This document shows positions 9,729 to 22,894 of a DNA stretch of 64,000 bases, piece by piece. The stretch's first letter is position 1. Every line of letters begins with the position of its first letter. The notes under the pieces were generated by a model, which was given only the letters and a program-made list of their open reading frames with translations, had not been told where the DNA came from and searched no databases. Both the position numbers and the translations under genes were made by a program. This DNA is from Plotosus lineatus (Eukaryota; Chordata; Actinopteri; Siluriformes; Plotosidae), in contig CM045737.1 of NCBI GenBank assembly GCA_024760905.1, forward strand, positions 17,092,348-17,156,347, in the 5' to 3' direction.

Positions 9729-11039
9729 TTAATTATAGAAATAATTACATATTAGAAGTGCATGAATATAAACCTGTGATTTGAATTACATTTGATATTA
9801 ATGCCAGAGCTGCAGTTATAGAAAATTTAATCAAATTCTTTAGATTTAATCAGTTTTGAGAATCCGGCTACACAGTGCAAGTCCTATTATTAGTGCTTTT
9901 ATTCAGGGCAGTGTTTCAGTGTTCAGAGCCCAAACTGTAACGTAACCTAGATAGTATGTGTGTCGCTCGCTGGGGCTCCTAACAGCTGAATGTGGTTTTG
10001 ACTCTCTGAGCTACATCTGCAGTCTATTAAAGGCAAACACTAACGTCGGTGTGGTCTTCCATTGCTGAGGAGATGGTAATTGAGTAGGTAAGCGCTCTTC
10101 GCCACGTGTGTCATTTAGCCTGAAAGAAAATACAAACGGAGCTGAAGAGATGGAGAAAGTTGGTCAGGAGGTCGATACTGGCCTTTTGTGATAGTATGGA
10201 GCTGAGAAGATGAATATCTGCCTGATAAATATGCACCTCATTCCAGATAACCCAAGAGCTTTATCTATAAGCTTGCTTGTGCAGAAGGCTTGCGTTGAAC
10301 TTGTGGCACTGCTTCTGAACTCATCATTGAGAAATACAGATTAAATTTAGCAGGTTCTAGGTCCTGGCGATGACTTAATTATTGTAGGTGTTTATTAGTG
10401 AGCTTAATAGATTTCGTATCATTTGATTTTCTGTAATCAAAATCTTTGAGACCTAGCTAGAATGATTGTGATGACAACCTAGTGGCTGATTGCCCCACAA
10501 TTCAGACACAGACAAAAATAATAAATAAATAAAAATCCATTCCATAGTAGCTCTCTGGCAGCACACATGGTGCATGACCTAGATTACTGTGGTGTTCTGG
10601 GAATGCAGAGGTGCATGATGGGAAATACCGACATCCTGTATGATCTGCCTAAGATTTGCCTGGGAAAAAGTGTGGCGTGTGCAAGAATGGCAAACACATA
10701 CATGCACTTAATCCTGAAGACCAAAATAGGAATCATCAGTGTGATATAGTGTTAACAGGAAGTTCACGGATTAAAAAAGAATCCAGTGCTACATGTCTGA
10801 TTTCTACCTTATTTTACCTGAAGCTGACTACCACCATAATCAGATTTTGACCAATCTATGGACTAATCTTCCTCTTCCTGTTTGTAAAAAAAAAGAAAAA
10901 AAAAAAAAGAAAAGGAGGCAGTGCGGTTCCACTCAGTGGGTTCGTAAAGCATTCCCATGGGATCATTACTGTCAGTTATTATTATCGCGGTGGAAATCAG
11001 TACATCATACCCAATGATCTCTGATATACTAGAAACTAG
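9729..11039. other. Intron 1 sequence, A-rich tract only
   Basis: Holds an A-rich simple stretch at 10887-10912. Otherwise nothing recognised. Confidence 0.5.
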
Positions 11040-11465
11040 CCTCTAGTTATGAGTGAGTGTGAGTGCTGTCTCTGCAATGGTCTGACAAACTGTCCAGAGT
11101 GTACCCTACCCTTGTCCAGACTTGGCAGAGATGTGCATCAGCCTCCTTGCGACCCGAAAAAGAAATATCTTCTTTTCTCTTCGGCTTTTTCCCCGTTCTC
11201 GAGAGTCGGCACAGCGAATCATCTGATTCGCACATTTGATTTGGCATGGGTTTTTTTTTACGTTGGATGCCCTTTTATGACACAACCCTTTAGCAAGGGG
11301 CAGAAACACGCTGACTGCTTTGCAGCTACTCTTTACGAAAGTCAGCAATGGTTCTTTTACATGCCTCTCACCATAGACAGTGAGAGACATGGCCCGCCTT
11401 TGATAACCCAGTTAGCTGCACTGGGGGACCCTAATTAGAAATATACGGCTTAGAAAGTAAATAAA
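11040..11465 (+). mobile_element. L2-type tail fragment, split by SINE-I
   Basis: 'ctgtccagagtgtaccctac ... gcctccttgcgaccc' at 11090-11157 continues as 'ccctaattagaaatatacgg' at 11429. This is a normal L2-type tail interrupted by the minus-strand SINE-I between. Confidence 0.75.
11158..11428 (-). mobile_element. SINE-I, minus strand, head missing, nested
   Basis: Antisense RTE-like tail ('cttcggctttttccccgttc', 'cagcgaatcatctgattcgc', 'acgttggatgcccttttatg') followed by the antisense core. It stops at the C-run junction, without the tRNA head. GACCC on both sides is a short target duplication in the interrupted L2-type tail. Confidence 0.85.
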
Positions 11466-12429
11466 TGTAGAAATGTCCAATCACCAAAACCATCTCAGGC
11501 CCAATGCATTCAGCTGATGAACATTTTAAAAGAAGAAAAAAGCTCTGTGGTTCAGACAAAGTTTTTTGTAGAAAAAAATTGCAGTAATATTCATAAAAAA
11601 CTCCGCATTGAAATGGTCTCTGGGAATTATATTACGGTTGATGGGGGTCCTTGGTAGCAACAGGTTTAGGAATCACTGCTCTTCAAGCAGCAATTAAGAA
11701 ATTATTGCTTTTTCAAATTTAATTTCTATCCGGAAGAACCATATCCTGGATTCTGTTTCACAGTTAACAGTTTAAAAGCATTTAGTTTTACCAGCAATGC
11801 ATACATGTTCTGTCTGTGAGATGTCACAGGGACTGAAATCAACCTGAGTTGTCATATTTTTTCTGAAGGGGTCACTGACTTTTTGTTGTAATCATTTGTT
11901 GGCATCTATGCGCACTTACAGTGAGTCAGTGACACTTGCTTTAACAGGGAATTGACGGGTGGCTGGCAAAATATGCTGATACGTGATGGCTTTCCACAGA
12001 TCTGCCATGAAGGCTAATAAGCACCCCGAGAAAACGGTAGATCAGATTAACAGCCCTAACACTTAGTTAAATAAAATACTTGCCATGTGACTTTTTCAGC
12101 ATGATCATGAACTTCCTATAGTTTCCCTTCCTGATGGCATGTTGGATGGACCCATATTGTATGAGGAAAGGGTGTGTCTGTGGTCAAGGTTGCTGAGCCG
12201 ATGGTGGAGCAAGTTTAATCATATGAGTGTGTGGAGGGGAGCGGCTTGTTGCTGTGCCTCAGCGGTGCATTATCAGCAAATGTATTGTCTCAGACAGAGT
12301 TATACTTCCTAGTCACCCATATTGTGTTTTAAATAGAAGTTTCACGGACATATGAGAACAGAATCATTAGTTTTATTTAATTATCTGTGTTTTTATCATC
12401 TTGCAAATTTTTGTTGAAACACGTGGTAA
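11466..12429. other. Intron 1 sequence; possible hAT end near 11690
   Basis: 'ggtttaggaatcactgct' near 11663 resembles a hAT terminal end, but no partner end was found. Otherwise unannotated. Confidence 0.35.
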
Positions 12430-12431
12430 AA

Positions 12432-12775
12432 ACATGTATGGGGCAGCCATAGCCTAATGGTTATAGAAGCGACTTTTGGGACGGAAAGGTTGCTTGTTCG
12501 ATTCCTGCACCAGTCGGAAAAATGTTTGGTAGTGGGGGAGTGAGCTGCAACTTCCCTTCCTCCGTGTGAATGGTTGAAATGCCCATGAGCAAGGTACCTA
12601 ACCCCCCAGCTGCTCTCTAGATGCCCCCTGTGTGTGTGTTGGGTGGGGTTGCAGCCCACTGCTCTGAGTGTATGTTGTGCTCACTGTGTGTGTGTGTGCT
12701 CATTTTGGGTGGGTTAAATGCAGATAATTTAATTTTCCTTATGGGATTAACACAGTATATCAAAATAAAAAAAAA
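12432..12775 (+). mobile_element. tRNA-derived SINE, distinct family
   Basis: Head 'gccatagcctaatggttata' (A box) and 'ggttgcttgttcgattcctg' (B box). The body has 'atgcccatgagcaaggtacc' and GT repeats; the tail is 'gggtgggttaaatgcagata ... attttccttatgggatta'. This is a common teleost SINE layout, different from SINE-I and SINE-II. Confidence 0.75.
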
Positions 12776-13709
12776 ATACTTCTTGCCATGCTAATTCTCT
12801 CTCAGAATGCAGAGCGGGTAGGATTATACTGTGTACATCTTTAACATGGTCTGGGTTACACCAAGAGGGAAATTTGGAGCTCAGTTTGAAAGCCGTTTGC
12901 AGATGGGTAAAAACCCTGAATACGTCAACCCAGCATTCTTTATATCTGAGAAAATATGGTTCTCTCTCTCTCTCTTGGTATGGAAATGTAGCACTGTTCT
13001 GTGGTACTGACGTGTGGCTCTTCACATATGTATGTTAATGTTTGCCCAAGAGTATGATGTATTTATATCATTGCATGTAATATGTAAGGTCTGGTTTAAT
13101 TAATATTGATTGGGATGTTTTGTGTTGTGCTGTGGAATGTTTTACTGAATCATAATTAAATCACCAGACACTTCAGAGAAATAAAGACACTTCTCGAAGT
13201 TGTGTGGGGAAGACTTTATTATGCTTTATAGGTTAGTGTGTGAGGATTTTGAATCTGTTTGGGAAACCCTTTCATGTGGTGAAATTCTAACTATAGACCT
13301 TCCTGAGCCGAAACATTTCTCTTTTGCATCTGTATGTGAGAATGAAAGTTTTATCATTTCAGGGATGTTCCTACAAATGATTTTTTCTCCAAGCATCTGT
13401 TATATATTTGGCCTGATTCATTTCATTGTCCTTAATGAAACAAAATATGAAAGAAGAAAAAAACAACAGCAAGTGAGCAATTAAAACCTCATTAGTCACA
13501 TTTGTAAAAGCTTTTCTATAGTGGTTTGTTTTCTAAAGATGCAATAAAGCATATTATAGGGAAGAGGAAAACTAGATCATCTTTCTTTCTTTCCCCTAGT
13601 GCATATACTATTATTATTCGCTTCACATCAGTGGATATTGCTGAATTGAGTCATTTTTTTCCGTGTTGTGTTGGGACTGTTCGACATCCATCTTGCCTTC
13701 AGTGTATAC
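12776..13709. other. Intron 1 sequence, nothing recognised
   Basis: AT-rich. Open frames at 13200-13484 and 12747-13025 have no family-like composition. Confidence 0.45.
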
Positions 13710-14112
13710 TTAAGTATAGTCAGATATTTGTGGACACTTAACCATCACACTCTCGTTTGTTAAGCATTTCATTCCATCTTGAGTTTCCCCCTTTTGTGAT
13801 GATAACCTCCAGTTTTCAGGGAAGGCTTACTGAGTTTTGGGTGATTATTGAGTCAGAAGAGCATTAGTGAGGTCAGATACTGATGTCAGGTTGGAAAACC
13901 ATTCACTATAGTCCATTCAAATTCTTCCACTTTAACAATCTTTTTTTTTTTTTTTATCAGGAGTTCTCTTTGTGTGCAGAGATATTGTCATGCTGGAACA
14001 GGTTTGGGCCGCCTTAGTTTTAGCTTGAATGAAACGTTTTAATCGTACAACATACACAGACATTCTAGGCAATTGCTGTTCCAGCGTTTGTGCAGAAATT
14101 TGGAGATGTGGC
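13710..14112 (-). pseudogene. Tc1-like transposon remnant
   Basis: Antisense blocks typical of a widespread fish Tc1-like element: 'gtcagatatttgtggacact' at the end, then 'gagcattagtgaggtcagat', 'gatattgtcatgctggaaca', 'ggtttgggcc', 'acagacattctaggcaattg'. A T run at about 13941 interrupts it. The transposase frame is broken. Confidence 0.7.
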
Positions 14113-15020
14113 TGAAGAGACCTAATTATGAATAAGCCTGAGAAAATGTATAAATGAATGAAAGCATCTGAGGAAAGGTTAGGTTTGGGGATCTTAGCTT
14201 TATTATTTTGAATATTGGTTCACAATCAGGTGTGTGTGTGTGTGTGTGGGGGGGGGGTTCCCCTCGTTCAGTTAGATTTTTTTCCTTTTTAATTGTCAAT
14301 TTTTTTTTTTTTTTTTTTTTCCTTGTGACCTTGGATTTGTTTAAATGAAATCCTTATGTGAATATTTGAGCCCAGGCACTTTGAGGATCCCTAACCTGCA
14401 TGCTTGTAAAAATGTGGCCAGTGAGCAGTTAGGGACGCCTGACCAAGCTGTCAGAATAGTAACTGTTCCTGTGCATTGCTGTGACTTGTGCCCAGCAGCA
14501 TCAGTGTCACACAGCCAGTCATCTGGATTGCGTTCATCTTTTGGTTCATGTGGGATTTAGCCAGCCAATAGAGAGCAGGGGAAATGTGTGCTGGCTAACA
14601 TGTTGTTGTTGGGGGACTTTGGATTCGGCATGCTCAACATCTTGATCATTTTCCATTATTTAATCTGGGATCGATTTATTTTAAGCCAAGTTTGACAGCT
14701 TCAGCTCTGGGTTTTTTTTTTTTTTTTGCATATCGCTCAAAAAGGATGATGATCTTTTGGTCAACATGAATCTGCCATCTCAAGTGCTGTTTGGTCTGTC
14801 AGTACTGTATTTTGAAATTTAGAAACATTGATAAAGTATCAGGACCTTATTTAATTTTCACCCTGTAAGTGAAACGGTTATATTCAAACAAAACATTTGC
14901 AACACAAGTGTGTATCGTTATTCCGACATCATTCTATTCTGTTCTGAAGTTTTTTTAGTTTGTTCTTGAAGTCATCTTTTTTTTTTTTTGGTCTTTGCTT
15001 CTAGCTCTAAAGTGCCACAA
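14113..15020. other. Intron 1 with several homopolymer runs
   Basis: (GT)n plus G run at 14230-14259, T runs at 14300-14320, 14711-14727 and 14979-14989. No gene seen. Confidence 0.6.
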
Positions 15021-15565
15021 CAGTGGTACCTCACCTTATGATAGTATCAGCAAATGAAAAGTCCAGGTTACGAAAAACATTTTCCGAAATTTTTTGTCTC
15101 TGTATACGGAACAAGTTCTCCTTATGAAATGCACCAGATGCGCCATTCAAACATTCAGACGTGCCATTCAAACACTTAAAGGCACCATTCAAACAATGCA
15201 GGGGTTTCTCTTCCATTGGCTATCTCCCAACATCCTGCACCGCTGGCCTCCCATTGCCTAGGAGGGATGACGCAGCTCCCTTGAGCAGCAGCTTGTTTCA
15301 TGAGTTCTTCGAGTGTGCTCATTGCAACTTTATTTTTTGACTCGGGCTTTTAACTTTGCATAAACATTTGTAAGATTATAACTCTGCTAAGAAGACATGG
15401 TCAACACGAAGTAAGTACCTTTTAAAGGTATGCTTTTATAATTTTTAAAGGGGATCTTTGAATGAATCGCGCGTTTTACATGTAAAATGCGGTTCTACTT
15501 ACGAAAAATCCAGGTTACGAAACCGCCTCTGGAACAGATTAATTTCGTAAGGTGAGGTACTACTG
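15021..15565. mobile_element. pogo/Tigger-like MITE, family T1
   Basis: The left end CAGTGGTACCTCACCTTA and right end TAAGGTGAGGTACTACTG form terminal inverted repeats. The interior 'tccattggctatctcccaac' and 'gagtgtgctcattgcaactt' is shared with the longer copy at 29759-30593. The TIR start CAGT...CCTC is the pogo/Tigger pattern; TA follows the right end, but AA precedes the left. Confidence 0.8.
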
Positions 15566-17029
15566 TACTAATTTAAACCCTGAACTGCATATAAAAACAG
15601 CCCTTGTATCATGTCTAAAAATTCAAGCCATTACAGGAGAAGGGCTCCAGCTGGCTGCTTGTAATTCAGATTTTGCCTTGTCCCTTTTCTCTTTCCATAT
15701 GCACTGTCTAATTTGAATGATTGGCTTTCCCGATGCTGATATCAGCACATTACAGTTATAACAGCTCTGCAGTTATACAAATGTTGTAAAGCCATGAATG
15801 TGATTTTGTTGTCGCGTCCATGCTCATATGGCCACACAGGCAACCCAACATGCATACATGTCGCTACTATCAGCACTATGTGCACTTTCACTTTGCAAAT
15901 ATTCTTGTCCAGTCAGTGTTTTTTCTTTTTAAGAAGATATGATTTTGAATACGGCTGAAAAAGACAGTCAGTAATCTTGCATTGTGCTGATTTTAGTTAG
16001 AGGCAAAATTCATTTTTTTTTTCATTAATTGGTGAATAGTTAGTTTATAACCTATTGTACTATAAAATGCTTGTCTGACTGAAATCACAGATTTTCTCAA
16101 GCATCAAACACAGACTGTCTACTTGTTACTGCACAAACTAAATGCATTTTATTTAAATTGTGGATTTGTCTTAATGTATTAATCTTAGCATATAAACAAA
16201 AAAACATTTCTTTTCTTTGATTCAGTGCCTACAGATACAGGTGATGCACCGGTACTTCAACAAATGACTTTTTAACATTTTATTTTATCTTCAAGTCCAT
16301 AAAATTAGAATCAGGTGTACCGTCCTGCAGATGGACGAGAAGAAATGGTGGTTTATGGAATGGTTTATACTTGTCTGGATCTGTACCTCATTGAAATGTT
16401 GGGGGGTATTTCAAAAGGGCGGTAAATAATTAATAAAAATTGAACTTCTTGTAACTCAAGTGGGAGTAGTCAAACATTTCAACAAGCCAATGTCAGAGAC
16501 TGGCAGACAATCATACAAGACTCCTACTATAAGTTATTTCGGTTATCGGGGTCGTACTCACTTCTGAGTTGAAGGGTGTCCTTATATTCTACACAGAGCT
16601 GTATTGTATGGTGTGGGTTTTTTTTTATATATAATAATGAGCATTCTTCATAGTTTTGTTTCAGGTATAACACCTTTCTCTGTATATACTCTGAGGGGAC
16701 ACAGAGCAATTTCCATCAAGTGTACTTGTTTTTTCACATTACTCTTTGTGTACAGAATGCATAGTCACAAGGTTACTTGAACTTTTCTGGACGTATGTGC
16801 TAGTACTGTTATTCATTTCTGTTAATATCATAGAAACAGTCAATACTTAATCCTGCAAGCCAACCTTTTGAGGAGAACCGGCATCAGGTTAACAAATTAT
16901 AAACTCATAATAGTAATAAGAAATTATTTGGAGAGGTGGTGCCAGCCTTCCTGCAACCCTAATTAGAATTTCGAAGTTCAGAAAATGTATGAATGAATAT
17001 GCAGAATTTAGAGAGCACTCATCAGTAAC

Positions 17030-17035
<6 letters not shown>
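15566..17035. other. Intron 1 sequence, nothing recognised
   Basis: AT-rich. A short antisense L2-like scrap ('ccttcctgcaaccctaatta ... aatgtatgaatgaa') lies at 16940-17000. No gene. Confidence 0.45.
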
Positions 17036-17113
<78 letters not shown>

Positions 17114-17140
17114 TGCACACACATTATATAATATATATAA
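17036..17140. repeat. (GT)n(TA)n microsatellite
   Basis: About 28 nt GT and 45 nt TA, then short CA and TA pieces. Confidence 0.95.
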
Positions 17141-18239
17141 AATTGATTTACTGTAGGTGGATTTTCTGTGGTGGTTGTGTCTTTTTGTTCAAATGATAAA
17201 TTTCCTTAATTGGAAGTATTGTATTTTTTTTTTTAGATCACATATTACCAACTGTATCTATTTGAATTCTTTTGTGAGATGTAATAGCATTGAAGAATGG
17301 AACTCTGTCTGTTAAATAAATAAACAAACACACCAGAAATGGGCATGGTTAGTAAAGGAGTGATGACATTAACTCAGAAATGAGAAAATCTTTTCTGTGC
17401 AGGCAAACTTAACAACATGCCAGAGATATTCTGAAAGGTTCTGACTTCATTTCTAAAGAATGATAGGCAGTGGTAACCTGCCAGCCATTTCAATATATAG
17501 TCAATGGTCTTAACAATGACCTTATTCATGTTGCTCTCACCTTTCTTCACAAACCTCATTACACATTCTTTCCATAATGCATCTGTCTGAATTGTCGACC
17601 TTGAATCAGGGAGCTTCTCAAACACGAAGGCTGGCTTTTATAGAAACCTTTAATAAATAAAGAGAAAGTGCTTAGGTGGAAAGTTTGTGCTTTTTTTTAA
17701 TAGGATTTCTTTTTTAGATTTTACAATTTATGGCTCATCTTTCAAGGTTGTTTCCAAGTTTTTTTATTTTTATTTTATTTTATTTTTTTTTATTTATTTT
17801 TTTCTTAAACACTGCCCCCTCCCACATTTTTAAATTTCATTTAAAGAAATCATTGCCTCGGCCTTTCTTCGAGCATTTGTACATTACTTCCAGACATTTA
17901 GTTCTCAGTTATAAGAAGGTCTTAACACTTGATATTTCTCACTAGTTAGAGACCAACAGTGACAGCGTATGTGATAAGTCTTGCCAGGACATGGAGGGAA
18001 CTCGTTGCCAGTTCAGAGCATTAATGTGGCCAGTTATTGGCACTGTAGTCGAACTGCTGTGAATCGTTTTCTCTTGACTTCAGGAAGCCAAGCTCCAAGC
18101 CAAGAGGAAAATGCTTTGGGCAAAAGATGTACCTGAAAATGTTTCTCAAGTCTAGGTTTACGAAATTTCATTTGGGTGAAAGTTTACCAGTTTAGGTCTC
18201 ATGAAAGTTTTCGAAAGTTCTACTTTACAGCATTGCTGA
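17141..18239. other. Intron 1 sequence, T-rich
   Basis: T/A-rich stretch at 17758-17803. Nothing else recognised. Confidence 0.45.
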
Positions 18240-18780
18240 CAATTTTTAACGGATATATTTGGTGCCCGGCCAAAAAAGTTGCACATATGAATATGTTGTT
18301 GCTCCACCTTTAGCATTGCTTACAGCATGTAATCAACCCATTGCTTAAACAAACTTGAACAACACATTTTTATCCATCCTGTGTTGTGTTAATTTCTCAT
18401 CGACATCTTGAATTGATGAAGGAAAAATTGAACCACTCTATAAAGTCTTCTGTAGCACACCCAGAAAACTGTCAATAGAATTATGGTCAGGACTATGGGG
18501 TGCCAAAACATGTGAAAATGATTCTACATGCTAACTGAACCATTCATTATTTGAGACCCCGTTTTGTATCCATGCCATCGGGGAAGAAAAAGTAAATTGT
18601 TATAATAATCTGCTCATTCAGTACATTCCGGGCAACAGTTGAATTTATTGCCTTGGTAATGTTGCTGAGCCTTGACCCAACCAGCTGGAGTTTTGCATGG
18701 AGTTTTTGTTTTTGAAGATTGCATACTGGGATCAAGGCTAAATGCTCTCTATTAAAATATTAGTGTGCAGCCATTTTCTT
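18240..18780 (-). pseudogene. Tc1-like transposase remnant
   Basis: The antisense frame around 18470-18510 yields a degenerate S-P-D-x-N-x-I-D/E motif, typical near the Tc1 catalytic region. 'gttgctccacctttagcatt', 'ccatgccatcggggaagaaa' and 'ctgagccttgacccaaccag' are standard pieces of a fish Tc1-like element. Heavily mutated. A second copy of the same element is at 51335-52400. Confidence 0.65.
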
Positions 18781-18796
18781 GGGTCGGACAAGTGTA

Positions 18797-19692
18797 CAGA
18801 CGCTCCCCGTTTTATGTTCATCCGTTGTACGTTTTTTTTAATTTTGCTGCCCCCCCCCCCCCCCCCCAAAAGAAAATTTTGAGTACGAGACGTACCTATG
18901 TAGTACGCTGACGTAATGATGCTCTGTCCATTTTTTTTACAAATGACAGACTGAATGTGCCCTGCTGCTTCCCAGTTCACTGCGTGTTACCCTTTTGTTA
19001 AGACGTCGTCTCTGTGATCTTTGTGTTTCCACTGTTTTGCGGACTTTTGTAACCCTAAGCAAATATGGTTGGCCAGAAACGTAAGCCGAATAGCATGGGT
19101 GCAAGTTTTCCAGCATATGCCGGAATTTCCGGTTTTCTCAAGACTGAATTAACTATCTGCTCGGATCGGCGCAATCTACCATGCATATTCAGTTAAGCAA
19201 AGAGAGTTGTAAAATGAATGAAAACCCAAATCCAGAAAAGAGAACTCTTTGCTCTGCTGGTGATTCACATCAGTGCAGGCTGAGTACTAAACGAGCATTC
19301 AACGGTGCCCTTGCTCACTTGAAACACCGGAAGTCCAGATAACCCGCGCTTTGTCTCAAGCCCAAGCAAGTGAACTCCTCACATAAGTGAACGCCTGACA
19401 TATTGTAAGCGTTGATTGGCTGTTTTAAGCTTCATGTAAAGTGACTATTTACAAGCAGAAAGATAGCATCATAGAGAATGTTAAAGGTTATATTAGATAC
19501 TGTATTTGATGAGTGAATTTGATTAAAATTTATCTATTTGAAATTATTTTGCTTGAATTTAATTTATTTGAAATTAATGTTGACATTATTTGATATATTT
19601 ATTAATTTACAATGTTGTGTTAATTAATTTAGTGGTGTTTTTTGAGATACGGTAATGGTATTTATGGATGTATAGTACATGGATGTATAGTA
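18797..19692 (+). mobile_element. pogo/Tigger-like element, family T2, 3' end lost
   Basis: Starts TA|CAGACGCTCCCCG and runs parallel to the intact copy at 49273-50218, including a conserved poly(C) run (18851-18867), 'gtctctgtgatctttgtgtt' and 'gtaaccctaagcaaat'. From 19075 a frame starts M-V-G-Q-K-R-K-P-N-S-M-G-A, similar to the Lys/Arg-rich start of Tigger transposases. The right terminal repeat is missing. Confidence 0.75.
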
Positions 19693-19949
19693 CGAATCTC
19701 GCTTACCTTTTCAGCGTTATAAAATGCTTCTATCATTATGAGATAGGTAGAATAACTAGGGCCAGTCACATTTAAGAATATTCTTTTCAAATATAGATTT
19801 GGTTTTGTATGGGTATCTCAGGAAGTGGGTGAAATGGCATTTACAGCTAGAGAGTCTGCCAGACTCATTCTCATACAAGCAGTTTAAATCAATTTTACAT
19901 GTAGAGACATATCTTTATATCACCTTTACCAGTGCATTTTAAGATAGTA

Positions 19950-20402
19950 TTAGCTAGATTTAGATGCAGTAATTTTATAATTGCTGTTAATAAAGGAAGA
20001 AACAACAGTACATGTATATGTGTATATAATATCAATAAATACATATTCAACACTATAAATGCTTATAATAACAATTAAACATTCAAAAATAATGCAGAAG
20101 ATGTAAATAAAATATAAATACACACACATACAGACATGCGCGCACACACTCGGATATTCACCTCACATAAAAACATACTTGGTTGTTTTGGGGGGAGATA
20201 GGGTAGTTTTTTTTATTTCCTTTGTTTAGGGTTGTTTTTGGGTTGTTTTTTTTTTTTTTTGCATACTTAGCCTTATTTTGCAGCATTTTCCTTGACCTTA
20301 TCCATATTTTTCCTTATTTTTTTCTTTTTCGATGAATATTTTTGAAAAACCCACAATGCACTGAAGCCGCAGAAACTGAAGCATGAAGTAGCGAGGGATC
20401 AT
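19950..20402 (-). mobile_element. pogo/Tigger-like element, family T4, partial
   Basis: The right end 'gaagcatgaagtagcgaggg' is the reverse of the T4 terminal repeat. The T-rich interior ('gtttagggttgtttttgggt', 'ttagccttattttgcagcat') matches 1-249. Confidence 0.65.
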
Positions 20403-20798
20403 TGTATATACAATTTGTGCTGTAGCAGGTCTTTTTGGGGGACTGGACTAGAAAGTTTGGGTTTCAGTCCCCACGTGTGCCAGTGAGCCTCGGGCACCAA
20501 CTTATTGTCCTTCCTTTGGCCATTTTGAGTATTAACAACTGCATACTGGGATCACAGTTTAGTTTTGTTTTTTGGAGGCGCATATTATATTATGTGTTCC
20601 CATTTTTCCTGTTTTCAGTACACCAGCTTTTATAAAGCACGAATTATCAATTATCCTCTCCATGCATGCATATACACTACAGACAGTGTTGTCTTTTACT
20701 GCCTGTCTGGGTCCTCATCTTTTTAGATGTGGTATTGCCTTGTTCTAGATGAGGCTTTACAATCTTAATGAGAAGTGCTCCCTCCTCATTCTTATGTG

Positions 20799-20804
<6 letters not shown>
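20403..20804. other. Intron 1; possible tRNA-like scrap
   Basis: 'ggactggactagaaagtttg' and 'gggtttcagtccccac' near 20438-20475 are weakly tRNA-like. Nothing else. Confidence 0.3.

Positions 20805-20847
<43 letters not shown>
20805..20847. repeat. (CT)n microsatellite
   Basis: About 40 nt of CT with little interruption. Confidence 0.95.
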
Positions 20848-20849
<2 letters not shown>

Positions 20850-22046
20850 CCATAGCGAGCATGTTTTTTTGTTTTTTTTTTAAAGGCTTCTCTGCAGGGA
20901 TACTGCAAGGCTGTTTGCGTACTACTCTGAGGGTGCATATGATGCAGAGAGCAAAGGAGAGAGGGATTGTGTATACATTAGTGTTCATGTCATTGCGTTG
21001 ACTGTGAGAAACCTGCAGGATGAAGAGGTTTGTAACTATTGTCCTTCGTGGTCTAGTCAGCCTGTCGAAAGATAAGAGCTGTGGTAAGGAGTACATTCGA
21101 CATGTGAAGAGACAGAGCAGAAGAACACGGACTACAGCCAAGTGCAGAAAGGTGATGCTCTTGTTTGGCCTGCTGGGTAGAAGACATGATCTGTTGCAAT
21201 AACAGAGTTAATAGAGGTGCTATTATAGAGGCTAAGGTTTCAGTTTGCATTAAACCTCAACTGATGTCAGCTTCGTGTCATTTGTTTGTCTGCTGGCCCA
21301 CACGCAACTATGGATGATGTCAGTTCCACTCTTGTGATTACTGTTAAGGAGATGTGCTAATCTTGTATGTGGTGGTTTTTATATTTTTTTAGGAGGTAAA
21401 GCATTATCCGTAAAGCTGGTGTTTGAAGATTTTATTGAATTTTTTACTTTTTTTGAATGTGTTTAGAAATCAACATATACTGTACATGCGAGGTAAATTG
21501 ACGTGTCCGATTATAACAGGCCCATTTTGAAGAAGATATCTTTATATGAATTGTTTTAATTTTTACGTTGGAACGTTTTCTCTTTGATGGACATAGGGAG
21601 TGCATCAGTAACACCTTACCAATAATTCTCAGGCAGTTATACTTTAGCTGTAGCATCGGTATTAGCAGATATTTTATTGTCTATATAATAAAGTATTCAT
21701 TACTACTTACTAGGTTTTTACGAAATAGTTTTAACTGGTACCAATTTTATATTGAATAAAGTTAATTATAAAGACTTTTTAGCACTCAATTTGTGTTTCA
21801 AACAAAATATATAATTCATGATTCAAAAAGCCTCGATTAATATAGGGATGAAAATATAACTAATACTGGGCTTGGTACAGAGCCAGCAAGGGTTTCAAAA
21901 GGACCATTTTCCTGTTTTACTATGTGCCAGTTTTTTCTTTTTGTGCTCTGTAAATCATCATTAATCCATCACTAATAGTTAAGCCTACGTTACTACTGTA
22001 TATAGTGATCTAGTTTGCTTTATTGCACTAAAAAAAGAACTTGCTC
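20848..22046. other. Intron 1 sequence, nothing recognised
   Basis: No repeat that I can name and no convincing frame. Confidence 0.45.
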
Positions 22047-22427
22047 TTACGATGGTGTGCTCCAGCATGTGTGTTTTTTGTATTTTCTCCTCTTCTGTGA
22101 TACTTGTACTCCCATCATACCCATTGTTTCGATGAATCTCATCAAAGGACAACTCCATTTATTTTTTTTTGAAATAGTCTGACAGAAGCTGTCATTTCCT
22201 TTTCCACTACTAATGACCATGTTTTCTGGGTTTTTTGGCATTCCATCAATGTTTTCTTTTGCAAATATTTGATTACAGACTTGCAGGACTGTTTCGGTTG
22301 ACACTTGGTTGTGTGGATCTGGTGTTTTGACCATACTAAACCTTTTGGGAATTCCTTCGGTATTTCTGATAGTTTCCGCTGATCCAGTAGCTTTCAGTGT
22401 GTCAAGTCCTACTTTGGCAAAGAACTA
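22047..22427 (-). pseudogene. Unidentified protein-like open frame
   Basis: An antisense frame stays open for about 127 codons, bounded by TAG on the left of the reading direction, with an internal Met at 22334. Composition is balanced and protein-like rather than low complexity: a Lys/Asn/Ser-rich middle and a basic C-terminus with S-Q-K-R-R-K-Y-K-K-H-T-C-W. A one-base shift at the end would extend it by about 20 codons, as in a decayed gene. I do not recognise the family; it may be a transposon protein or a processed pseudogene. Confidence 0.3.
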
Positions 22428-22894
22428 TTTTGAGTTTTTGAGCACAACCTTATTAAATGTAAATGAAGAACTTAAAACATATTTGTTCCAAATAATTGGC
22501 AAGCTAGCTCTGCCTATTATGTGCTTCAGTGCCAGAATATTTTATTTAATAACTCTTCTGTCATCAGCCAAACTGTCTTTCCATCTGCAGTGTCTAAATG
22601 GAATAGCAAGCTTTCCCTTTGTTAATATATTGGAATAATACTTAACTAATTTCTGAGGGAAAAAAAAGTCCATATATTTGTATGAACAGACCACACATTA
22701 GATAAGGGTGAGAAAATAAAACGGTATAAATTAAAATTATCTGGGTGAAAAAGTACCACAAATAGTAAATTTTGATATTTTGTTTCACACAAATAAGTTG
22801 TTGAGATTATTAATAATGATTGTTTTTATTCAGTTTGTTTAATTCTTTATTTGTAATGTACCTAGAATAAAGTCTGTGCATTTTGACACCTTTT

